In this document: one piece after another, positions 1 to 4,521 of the stretch | Numbering within the stretch: position 1 is the first letter of the stretch | How the letters are laid out: the number at the start of each line of letters is the position of its first letter | Assembly: GCA_015523135.1 (NCBI GenBank) | Contig: WAKY01000078.1 | Location: 1-5,091, forward strand | Direction: 5' to 3' | Length of the DNA: 5,091 nucleotides | From: Candidatus Aciduliprofundum sp. | GTDB lineage: Archaea; Thermoplasmatota; Thermoplasmata; Thermoplasmatales; Aciduliprofundaceae | Translations under genes and position numbers: made by a program | Notes under the pieces: generated by a model | What the model was told of the DNA's origin: nothing | The model's database searches: none | What the model saw: the letters and a program-made list of their open reading frames with translations, nothing else

Positions 1-370
1 ATAGCATTCTTTGATTCTTGCCCCACAGGGGGGCGTAAGAAAGGAGCCCAAGCTCTGTGCATACTTCCTCAATCTTCGTTTTCTGGTAATTGGATGCAAT
101 TGCTCCACTTATAACTGCATCCACATCATAATTTGAAAGAACATTTTTTAATTCTTCTACACTATCTCCTATTTTGTAAATATCCTGCTCCATACCCATT
201 GCTCTAGCCTGATACTTTGTTCTCTCTATGGCTGGAATGTGGTACATGTAAGAGTCCTTCTCCTTTGGATATATTGTAACAAGCTTCTCAATTTCAAATC
301 CCTGCTGCATTGCAAGGTAAATGGAATATGTAGAGTCCTTGCCTCCTGAAAAAAGTGCTATGGCTCTCAT
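1..370 (-). CDS. dph6: Diphthine--ammonia ligase (Dph6-like PP-loop ATPase), partial
   Basis: This is the N-terminal 123 codons of a PP-loop ATPase of the Dph6/MJ0570 family; the C-terminus lies beyond the left edge. The family adenylates diphthine on the modified histidine of elongation factor 2 and amidates it with ammonia, the last step of diphthamide synthesis in the cytosol. Visible motifs are the PP-loop SGGKDST at residues 8-14, the family block SGAIASNYQKTKIE at about 88-101, and PLWGKNQ at 114-120, matching the Dph6 'GAI.S.YQ..R.E ... PLW' pattern. Full-length relatives are about 220 residues, so roughly half is seen. The ATG at 370 overlaps the TGA of the upstream lipid kinase gene (ATGA), with GGAG eight bases before it, so translation is probably coupled. 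The two genes have no obvious shared pathway. Family assignment is firm; exact substrate is inferred from the family. Confidence 0.9.
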   Translation of the reverse strand, partial: MRAIALFSGGKDSTYSIYLAMQQGFEIEKLVTIYPKEKDSYMYHIPAIERTKYQARAMGMEQDIYKIGDSVEELKNVLSNYDVDAVISGAIASNYQKTKIEEVCTELGLLSYAPLWGKNQRML

Positions 371-729
371 TTAAACAGCTCCATCAATTTTGGGATGAAA
401 ATTAAAGCACCTTCAACTATTGCAAAGATTGCCGCAATTAATACAGCTCCGGCAGATACATCCTTGATTATTTTTATCCTCTCATCATACTCTCCATTTG
501 AGATAACATCCATAGATTTCTCAATCGCCGTATTTACAAGCTCAAGGGAGAAAACAAGAGCGGATATGTCTATTATTATCGCAAAATCACTTGCCGATAT
601 GTGAAGATAGAGCCCAAGGATAATTGCAATTAAAAATATTCCAAACTGTATGCGCAAGCTTCTCTCGTTTGTGAATGCAAAGCCTATTCCATCAAGGGCA
701 TGGTGCACTGCATCGCTGAAACTTTGCAT
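367..729 (-). CDS. DgkA/undecaprenol kinase-family membrane lipid kinase
   Basis: A small integral-membrane lipid kinase of the DgkA family, which phosphorylates diacylglycerol or polyprenols from ATP at the inner membrane face as a homotrimer. With the ATG at 729 it is 120 residues, the normal family length. The family core is intact: NERSLRIQ near residues 21-28, the catalytic block ELVNTAIEKSMD with E63, N66, E70 and D74 (equivalents of E. coli E69, N72, E76 and D80), and KD at 89-90. Three hydrophobic segments lie near residues 30-42, 45-65 and 92-112. The NERxxRIx form resembles Gram-positive undecaprenol kinases more than E. coli DgkA, so a polyprenol or archaeal lipid substrate is plausible but not shown. 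An in-frame GTG at 786 would extend the protein by 19 residues, but that stretch covers the probable TATA box at 776-782, so I reject it. The 3' end overlaps dph6 by four bases. Confidence 0.88.
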   Translation of the reverse strand: MQSFSDAVHHALDGIGFAFTNERSLRIQFGIFLIAIILGLYLHISASDFAIIIDISALVFSLELVNTAIEKSMDVISNGEYDERIKIIKDVSAGAVLIAAIFAIVEGALIFIPKLMELFK

Positions 730-775
730 ATCCTTAAATCTTTCATGATTACTTAAATTTTGTTGAATTTGGCAG

Positions 776-782
776 TATAAAA
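776..782 (-). promoter_or_regulatory. TATA box for the lipid kinase-dph6 pair
   Basis: On the minus strand TTTTATA lies about 50 bases before the chosen ATG at 729. Archaeal spacing of about 26 bases puts the transcript start near 752, giving a leader of about 23 bases. The site would fall inside the coding region if the GTG at 786 were used, which decides the start in favour of 729. Just upstream, at 793-813, the nonamer AATTAGAAG (minus-strand reading) occurs twice at a 12-base period. Position is inferred; no start-site data. Confidence 0.55.
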
Positions 783-792
783 GCACACAGAT

Positions 793-813
793 CTTCTAAT
801 TGCACTTCTAATT
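793..813 (-). repeat. Direct repeat of a 9-mer upstream of the lipid kinase promoter
   Basis: CTTCTAATT on the plus strand occurs at 793-801 and again at 805-813, a period of 12 bases, separated by GCA. It begins about ten bases upstream of the TATA box at 776-782, where archaeal activators or the BRE-binding machinery act, and right after the stop codon of the preceding gene (815). The repeat is seen directly; an operator role is a guess, and two copies of an AT-rich 9-mer can arise by chance. Confidence 0.35.
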
Positions 814-814
814 A

Positions 815-1255
815 TTAACTTCTTTGGTATTTTTTATCTTGTCTATACTTTGCAAACGCGAGAAGTGCAGAGAGTGCTGCCACTATGCCAAAGGAGATGG
901 GAATATATACACTCTCACCCTTTGAATATACATAAAGATCCATATTTACTTCCTTAGTAGAATTTATTACAAGCGTATGCACTCCAATATATCCGGTGGA
1001 GACCCATTTGCCTTGTGGAATTTTCTTTCCATCTAAATAAATTGTTATATTTTTAGATGCATTTTTTCCTCCCACAGTTATTTTAAATTTCACCTTGAGT
1101 TCTCCACCGAATTCCACTATTTTCATATGTACTTCTCGGTGAGGGTTCAAGTAGTGATTTCCTTCATACAAAGCTACAGGCTGAGCATTTAGAGACATTC
1201 CGAGGAATATTATGGATGCAATTGATAGTCCTATTAATACACTCTCCCATTTCAT
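815..1255 (-). CDS. Small bitopic surface protein of the ABC cassette, three sequons
   Basis: I do not recognise a named family. The 146-residue product has a hydrophobic N-terminal segment at about 5-24 (signal peptide or anchor), an exported region of about 90 residues with alternating strand-like pattern and YLDGKKIPQG-type turns suggesting a beta-sandwich, a second transmembrane segment at about 116-136, and a basic tail (KYRQDKKYQRS) expected in the cytoplasm. Three N-glycosylation sequons (N65, N69, N98) all lie in the exported part. The ATG at 1255 overlaps the permease stop as ATGA, and GGAGGG sits seven bases upstream inside the permease gene, so the start is well supported. As the last gene of the ABC cassette it is likely an accessory subunit facing outside, perhaps contacting substrate or stabilising the permease; this is inference from position and topology. 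Confidence 0.75.
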   Translation of the reverse strand: MKWESVLIGLSIASIIFLGMSLNAQPVALYEGNHYLNPHREVHMKIVEFGGELKVKFKITVGGKNASKNITIYLDGKKIPQGKWVSTGYIGVHTLVINSTKEVNMDLYVYSKGESVYIPISFGIVAALSALLAFAKYRQDKKYQRS

Positions 1256-2010
1256 CCTAAAGCCCTCCTTTTATATGTGTTCATCCAAACATAAGAGAGA
1301 TATAGAAGGATGATATAGGCAAAGATTGATGAACTCATAAGCACAATTTCTACAATACTTACATTAATTCCCCCAAATAGTTTTACTATAGTAAGAAATG
1401 GGAAAAGTGCTGCTATATATTTTCGTGTATCTGGAATTATACCCATAGTAGATATGAAAAGGTATCCTCCAACAAAGTAGAAGATGATTAGCATTTCTGG
1501 TAGGGGTGAGTATCTTATAAGTATAGAACTCAAAAACGCAATAGAGAAAACACAGAGAAGAAGTACAAGAATGCTTACTATAATACCTGTGGACAATAAA
1601 GGTCCTAAAATAAATATCTCTCCTGAAAATATAAGGAATACTATGGAAATAATAACAGTTGCTATTGCTAGAGGATATGCTAGGGCTAATAGTTTAGCAA
1701 AGGCAAAATCTCCTCTTTCAATTGGATGTGTAAGGAAAGTATCTACGATTCCCTTGGACTCATCCGATTTTAATTCGGTTAAATAAAGAAGGGATATTGT
1801 TGAACCTGCAAAAATAAAAAACATTAAGAGAAAATATTGAGCATTCTGAGATAATACATTAGCAAAATTTCTTGCATCTACAGCAAATCTTTGTTGAAGA
1901 GATAAAGAAAGAAAAACTGATAGGATTATGGAAACTATTGCTATAAGAATGCCTGCACGTTGCCTCTCGCTTTCAATTGCGTATAGTATTTTAATTCTAT
2001 CCCACCTCAT
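1252..2010 (-). CDS. ABC-2-type transporter permease, six transmembrane helices
   Basis: The membrane subunit of an ABC-2 exporter, 252 residues from the ATG at 2010. Hydrophobic segments fall near residues 20-38, 58-78, 106-130, 140-165, 172-190 and 220-243, giving six helices with both ends cytoplasmic. Between helices 2 and 3 is the typical ABC-2 loop ELKSDESKGIVDTFLTHPIERGDF (given here by its landmarks E80, G88, H96, P97, R100), the E...G...L..P..R pattern thought to form the coupling helix against the ATPase. The gene overlaps the ATPase gene by 14 bases (17 if the preceding GTG at 2013 is used); GGGAG nine bases before the ATG suits the ATG slightly better. It is surely the partner of the ATPase encoded upstream. 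The substrate is not predictable; ABC-2 systems move drugs, peptides, lipids or polysaccharides, or serve in NosFY-like roles. Confidence 0.88.
   Translation of the reverse strand: MRWDRIKILYAIESERQRAGILIAIVSIILSVFLSLSLQQRFAVDARNFANVLSQNAQYFLLMFFIFAGSTISLLYLTELKSDESKGIVDTFLTHPIERGDFAFAKLLALAYPLAIATVIISIVFLIFSGEIFILGPLLSTGIIVSILVLLLCVFSIAFLSSILIRYSPLPEMLIIFYFVGGYLFISTMGIIPDTRKYIAALFPFLTIVKLFGGINVSIVEIVLMSSSIFAYIILLYLSYVWMNTYKRRALG
1263..1268 (-). promoter_or_regulatory. Shine-Dalgarno site inside the permease 3' end
   Basis: GGAGGG on the minus strand, seven bases before the ATG at 1255. It lies within the last codons of the permease gene and, with the ATGA overlap, indicates translational coupling of the terminal gene of the cassette. 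Confidence 0.75.
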
Positions 2011-2848
2011 CACGAATCACTCCCTCAATAGATGACATGTTTATCCCAAAAATCGTTCCTTCATACTCATACAGGACTTTAAACAATTCCTTTATATCTG
2101 TTACCTCCACTCTTACTTGAGAGCCTTCTATGTGCGTTTTGTATCCAAGTTTCGTCATATAATCTACAAATTTTTCTGGAGAAGCAACATTTATCACAAC
2201 GCTCAAATGCTCCCCTTTACCAATTATTCTAACTATTTTACCATTGTTTATTAGTATAACCCTATCTGCTATCATTTCCAGGTCTCCAATATCGTGTGAG
2301 GATATGAAAAAGTTTATTCCCTCATCTTTGTTCAATCTGGCCAAAGTATCTCTTATATCTACCTTTATAACAGGGTCTAATCCTGCAAAGGGCTCATCGG
2401 CGATTATAAGAATGGGCTTCTGAATTACAGCATGCGCTATACCAAACCTCTTTTTATATCCCATAGAAAGTGCTCCTATTCTCTTGTGCCTTACCTCTTT
2501 TAGTCCTGTGATGTCCATTACCCATTTTACATCTTTTCTGGTGGCTCCATAAAGCTCTGCTATTTTCTCTAAAAGATACTCAACTTCAAGCTCAGGGGGA
2601 AAGGCCATAATGTCTCTTATCACCCCTATATCTTCCCGAAAATCTTTACTGCCTGTGCGTATAATTACCTTACCTGAATCTTTCTCTATTAGCCCAATAA
2701 TTATATTGATTAGCGTGGTCTTTCCCGCACCGTTCGGGCCTACAAGACCTGTAATGCCTTCATGAATTTCGAAAGACACACCTCTAAGCGCTACAGTTTT
2801 TCCGTATCTTTTCGTAAGATGCTTCACTTTGATGAGTGGCTTACTCAT
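1997..2848 (-). CDS. ABC-2-type transporter ATP-binding protein
   Basis: The cytoplasmic ATPase that powers the neighbouring permease, 283 residues. Motifs in order: Walker A GPNGAGKT at 37-44, signature LSMGYKKR at 127-134 (the x-G-x-K/R form usual for NatA/NosF/GldA-type ATPases rather than LSGGQ), Walker B ILIIADEP at 146-153 with catalytic E152, D-loop AGLD at 155-158, and switch histidine H185 in SSHD. The Q-loop is unusual: aligning IGVIRDIMAFPPEL with the common IGYLPQxxxLYPEL puts an aspartate (D79) where glutamine or glutamate is expected. Residues from about 205 to 283 form a C-terminal extension of alpha/beta character common in this subfamily. ATG at 2848 overlaps the upstream stop (ATGA), with GAGG four bases before it. 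The motifs required for ATP hydrolysis are present, so it should be active. Confidence 0.93.
   Translation of the reverse strand: MSKPLIKVKHLTKRYGKTVALRGVSFEIHEGITGLVGPNGAGKTTLINIIIGLIEKDSGKVIIRTGSKDFREDIGVIRDIMAFPPELEVEYLLEKIAELYGATRKDVKWVMDITGLKEVRHKRIGALSMGYKKRFGIAHAVIQKPILIIADEPFAGLDPVIKVDIRDTLARLNKDEGINFFISSHDIGDLEMIADRVILINNGKIVRIIGKGEHLSVVINVASPEKFVDYMTKLGYKTHIEGSQVRVEVTDIKELFKVLYEYEGTIFGINMSSIEGVIRDEVG
2016..2024 (-). promoter_or_regulatory. Shine-Dalgarno site for the permease
   Basis: GGGAGTGAT on the minus strand lies in the 3' end of the ATPase gene. GGGAG is nine bases from the ATG at 2010 and six from the alternative GTG at 2013, so either start could be served; the ATG is preferred as the stronger codon. 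Confidence 0.6.
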
Positions 2849-3657
2849 TCTTCCTCGCGCTCCTTTCTCTCTTTCATGTACTTGTAAATGTAAATAGCTG
2901 CGGCAGGTATTGCTATTATCAAGAGAATTGGCGCCATCATAATGGTATATATTGCAGCTAAAGCCAAATAATTTGGGGGAGCTAATTGGATATTTGTATC
3001 TATCAAAAGAAGAGATACCAGATAATACACTCCATTATAACTGAGATTCGCAATTTGATAGAATAAGGGGTCATGGCCAAAGGAAGCCATAAAGAATAGC
3101 AAACTTGATACCGCGCCATATTCATAATCACCGAATACACCCTGCTCAACCACAGAGCCATTTTTTACAAGGATATGGTTATATGTGTAATATTGGTAAC
3201 TCTCACGATATTTAGTAATACCAACTCTGTTAAACGGAGAGATTGAAGGACCATCTTTATTACTAACATTTACATAACTTCCGTTATAGTAAGAGATAAT
3301 ATCTCCCTTACCATGGAAGAACGGGAGTATTACTTTCTTTCCATGGTAATATGTGCCGTTTCCATCATTAGATACATTGAAAGTAATATCTCTATACAAA
3401 AGAATAGTTTCGCTATGAGAGTAAACAGTTATGTTCAAATGCAATTTATGGTTATCCACATTAAAAATTAGATACCCCTTTTTAATATTCTCTGAAGCTC
3501 CCTTGCACTGCATTTCATATTTTGCATATATACCATCAGTATAGAATCCCGAACTTTTCGGTGGGGGAAGCATGGCATTGAAAAGATATGGACCACCAAA
3601 TATGACAGCTAAGAAAATAATTATCACACTCAGGGTGATAATACCTTTTCCTTTCAT
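2845..3657 (-). CDS. Bitopic surface glycoprotein heading the ABC cassette
   Basis: No named family recognised. The 270-residue product has an uncleaved-looking N-terminal membrane segment at about 6-28 and a strongly hydrophobic C-terminal segment at about 230-258, followed by a highly charged tail (MKERKEREEE) expected in the cytoplasm. The roughly 200 residues between are polar, rich in Tyr and beta-strand-like, and contain seven N-glycosylation sequons (N75, N94, N100, N125, N130, N166, N204), none in the membrane segments or tail, which supports an exported, AglB-glycosylated domain. One cysteine (C51). It starts at the ATG at 3657 after its own TATA box and overlaps the ATPase gene by four bases (ATGA), so it is the first gene of the cassette. 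Likely an extracellular accessory or substrate-binding component of the ABC-2 exporter; function is inferred only from context and topology. Confidence 0.75.
   Translation of the reverse strand: MKGKGIITLSVIIIFLAVIFGGPYLFNAMLPPPKSSGFYTDGIYAKYEMQCKGASENIKKGYLIFNVDNHKLHLNITVYSHSETILLYRDITFNVSNDGNGTYYHGKKVILPFFHGKGDIISYYNGSYVNVSNKDGPSISPFNRVGITKYRESYQYYTYNHILVKNGSVVEQGVFGDYEYGAVSSLLFFMASFGHDPLFYQIANLSYNGVYYLVSLLLIDTNIQLAPPNYLALAAIYTIMMAPILLIIAIPAAAIYIYKYMKERKEREEE
3308..3349. repeat. Intragenic inverted repeat, 11-bp perfect arms
   Basis: TTACCATGGAA at 3308-3318 and its exact complement TTCCATGGTAA at 3339-3349 enclose a 20-base loop inside the first gene of the ABC cassette. The arms encode two His-Gly-Lys triplets of the protein (YHGKK ... 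FHGKG), so coding constraint may explain part of the match. In the mRNA it could fold as an 11-bp stem. Symmetry is seen; function is unknown. Confidence 0.5.
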
Positions 3658-3681
3658 AAAGCATCACACTCTTTATAAATC

Positions 3682-3696
3682 AAAAAAATATAAAAA
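3682..3696 (-). promoter_or_regulatory. TATA box of the ABC cassette, merged with T-tract terminator of the gene before it
   Basis: The minus strand reads TTTTTATA at 3696-3689 and then seven T at 3688-3682. The TATA-like part lies about 35 bases before the ATG at 3657, predicting a transcript start near 3666 and a leader of about nine bases. It begins three bases after the stop codon of the secreted-protein gene, and the two T-runs (five and seven) are what archaeal RNA polymerase uses for intrinsic termination. One short stretch thus probably ends one transcript and starts the next, leaving partial read-through possible. A second TATA-like string, TTTATAAA at 3678-3671, is too close to the ATG to serve. 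Confidence 0.55.
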
Positions 3697-3698
3697 GG

Positions 3699-4154
3699 TT
3701 ATGTGTAAGTACCAAAGTCATCCTGTGAATACCAAGATCCTGTGCTGGAGTAGTGTATTGTGGTATATATGTTTACACTGCCGTATCCTAGAATATCAAA
3801 ATGTGTATTTCCATAAGCCACCTCTTCCTGAGCGCTTATATGGTTAACTCCTTTCCAAGAGTGTTCATCTAAGAATACTAAATACGAATTTTCATTAAGT
3901 ATATACTCCGGGTCACCATGGTTGATGATCTCGCTATAAACCATATGATGTCCTATATAATATTGCCTATATGTCCAATGTATCCTTAAAGAGGTCTCTG
4001 CCAGATATAGTCCCTCCCATTCATATGTATGCGTGTGAGTTGCTGTATTTTCTTTAGTCAGTGTATATCCATAAGCAACACCTGTAGTAAATGCTGTCAC
4101 ACCTAGGAACAAAGCAGCAATTGCTAACACCCACACAACTGCTTTGTACCTCAT
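3699..4154 (-). CDS. Small secreted His/Tyr-rich protein of unknown function
   Basis: No family recognised. From the ATG at 4154 the product is 151 residues with a clear signal peptide: basic MRYK, hydrophobic core at about 5-24, and a small-residue stretch before a likely cleavage near 27-30 (VAYG-Y). The mature part has no further membrane segment, no cysteine and no N-glycosylation sequon, but is rich in aromatic residues and histidine (10 His, 16 Tyr over the full length), including an HTHTYEWE cluster just after the signal. The last third (GSVNIYTTIHYSSTGSWYS) looks like beta strands. Start choice: GGGAG at 4164-4168 is nine bases before this ATG; an in-frame ATG at 4163 touches that site directly, and anything longer would run through the promoter palindrome. 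It lies 41 bases before the ABC cassette on the same strand and may be its exported substrate or partner; that is speculation. Confidence 0.7.
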   Translation of the reverse strand: MRYKAVVWVLAIAALFLGVTAFTTGVAYGYTLTKENTATHTHTYEWEGLYLAETSLRIHWTYRQYYIGHHMVYSEIINHGDPEYILNENSYLVFLDEHSWKGVNHISAQEEVAYGNTHFDILGYGSVNIYTTIHYSSTGSWYSQDDFGTYT

Positions 4155-4163
4155 TTTATCCAT

Positions 4164-4168
4164 CTCCC
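4164..4168 (-). promoter_or_regulatory. Shine-Dalgarno site deciding the secreted-protein start
   Basis: GGGAG on the minus strand, nine bases before the ATG at 4154 and directly abutting the in-frame ATG at 4163. Usual spacing favours 4154. Confidence 0.6.
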
Positions 4169-4179
4169 GCCTTAAAGGC
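4169..4179. repeat. 11-base inverted repeat in the leader of the secreted-protein gene
   Basis: The minus strand reads GCCTT T AAGGC, five-base arms around a single T, just upstream of the Shine-Dalgarno site and close to the predicted transcript start (about 4180). The one-base centre makes an RNA hairpin unlikely, so a protein-binding half-site pair is the more natural reading. Weak by itself; noted because it adjoins the larger palindrome at 4195-4218. Confidence 0.35.
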
Positions 4180-4194
4180 AAAAAAGAGATATAC

Positions 4195-4218
4195 AAAGAC
4201 ATATATATATATGTCTTT
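4195..4218. promoter_or_regulatory. Perfect 24-bp palindrome over the secreted-protein TATA element
   Basis: AAAGACATATAT at 4195-4206 is followed without a gap by its exact complement ATATATGTCTTT at 4207-4218. The alternating AT core contains TATA-like elements readable on both strands. The centre lies about 52 bases from the ATG at 4154, which with normal archaeal spacing puts the transcript start near 4180 and leaves a leader of about 26 bases with a good Shine-Dalgarno site. The non-AT ends (AAAGAC/GTCTTT) give the symmetry real information beyond an AT run. A homodimeric regulator bound here would compete directly with TBP. Palindrome is observed; promoter role and repression are inferred. 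Confidence 0.6.
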
Positions 4219-4296
4219 CGGTGATACCACAATTATCTATGAAAAACTCTTTGTTACTGGATATTTATTGGCATTTTGTATTTTCATATTTTCCAT

Positions 4297-4311
4297 CGAA
4301 AATGATTTATA
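4297..4311 (+). promoter_or_regulatory. BRE and TATA box of the tRNA-Thr gene
   Basis: CGAAAA at 4297-4302 followed by TGA and TTTATA at 4306-4311 is a strong archaeal BRE/TATA pair. The TATA centre is about 27 bases upstream of the first base of the tRNA at 4336, so the transcript should start at or next to the mature 5' end. The interval 4219-4296 between the palindrome and this promoter shows no supported gene. Confidence 0.8.
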
Positions 4312-4335
4312 AGCAAATCCAATTTAACCTCGAAA

Positions 4336-4464
4336 GCCACCGTAGCTTAGCCCGGTAGAGCGGCTGATTCGTAAGGGCCCTTTCTCTAAAGAAAAAGCGC
4401 TCCAGCGGAAAGAGATGGGCTCCGGGTTATCAGCAGGTCGGGGGTTCGAATCCCCCCGGTGGCT
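4336..4464 (+). tRNA. tRNA-Thr (CGU anticodon), intron-containing
   Basis: A complete cloverleaf once the intron at 4374-4428 is removed (74 bases left). The acceptor stem GCCACCG pairs fully with CGGTGGC (4457-4463), and the D stem is GCTT/GAGC with GG in the loop. The anticodon stem is GCTGA (4363-4367) with TCAGC (4430-4434), and the T arm is GGGGG-TTCGAAT-CCCCC (4440-4456). The anticodon CGT is at 4370-4372, reading the Thr codon ACG. G1-C72, C2-G71 and discriminator T73 (4464) agree with archaeal threonine identity. CCA is not encoded and would be added by the nucleotidyltransferase. A run of five T at 4466-4470 follows. It reads only one of four Thr codons, so other Thr isoacceptors must be elsewhere. 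Confidence 0.96.
4374..4428 (+). other. Archaeal tRNA intron, 55 bases, canonical 37/38 position
   Basis: The intron sits between A37 and A38. A canonical bulge-helix-bulge can be drawn: bases 32-35 (TTCG) pair with CGGG at 4423-4426 as a four-base helix with two G-T pairs; the bulges are TA|A at the 5' site and TT|A at the 3' site, each cut after the second base by the tRNA splicing endonuclease. Inside the intron GGGCCC (4375-4380) pairs with GGGCTC (4418-4423 region, one G-T), followed by TCTCT with AGAGA and a small CGC-TCCA-GCG hairpin, giving one long rod. Boundaries were fixed by the BHB geometry and by restoring the anticodon stem. Confidence 0.92.
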
Positions 4465-4465
4465 C

Positions 4466-4470
4466 TTTTT
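4466..4470 (+). terminator. T-tract terminator of tRNA-Thr
   Basis: Five consecutive T two bases after the discriminator base; typical of archaeal transcription termination. The next promoter (TATA at 4480-4486) begins only ten bases later. Confidence 0.55.
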
Positions 4471-4479
4471 GAGAAGTTA

Positions 4480-4486
4480 TTTATAT
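4480..4486 (+). promoter_or_regulatory. TATA box of the small membrane protein gene
   Basis: TTTATAT at 4480-4486 lies about 39 bases before the ATG at 4522, predicting a transcript start near 4510 and a leader of about 12 bases that carries GAGGAGAT (4511-4518), a strong Shine-Dalgarno site. The gene therefore has its own promoter and need not depend on tRNA read-through. Confidence 0.6.
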
Positions 4487-4521
4487 TAAATTACCTGTAG
4501 TAAATCTCAAGAGGAGATAAA

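Noticed and set aside
395..604. Plus-strand open frame opposite the lipid kinase
   Set aside because: Antisense shadow of a gene with conserved catalytic motifs; no promoter or Shine-Dalgarno support.
730..786. 19-residue N-terminal extension of the lipid kinase from a GTG at 786
   Set aside because: The stretch covers a good TATA box, has no family similarity, and the ATG at 729 gives the normal 120-residue length.
1484..1786. Plus-strand 100-codon frame opposite the permease
   Set aside because: Antisense shadow of the six-helix permease; composition is not protein-like.
3572..3847. Plus-strand 91-codon frame spanning the intergenic region at 3658-3698
   Set aside because: Antisense to two genes with export signals and covers the promoter/terminator stretch; no start signals.
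3699..4154. Lactococcin 972-like bacteriocin assignment for the secreted protein
   Set aside because: The neighbourhood (small secreted protein plus ABC genes) is suggestive, but I cannot see the family's conserved motifs and the permease is ABC-2 rather than MacB-like.
4155..4232. 26-residue N-terminal extension of the secreted protein
   Set aside because: It would run through the TATA palindrome and move the signal peptide inward; the ATG at 4154 has a well-spaced Shine-Dalgarno site.
4212..4312. Possible 33-residue plus-strand hydrophobic peptide starting MSFGDTT
   Set aside because: No ribosome-binding site of note, begins inside the palindrome and ends in the tRNA TATA box; probably a chance frame.
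4336..4464. Integrated element attachment site at the tRNA
   Set aside because: No duplicate of the tRNA 3' end, no integrase and no compositional shift on either side within the window.
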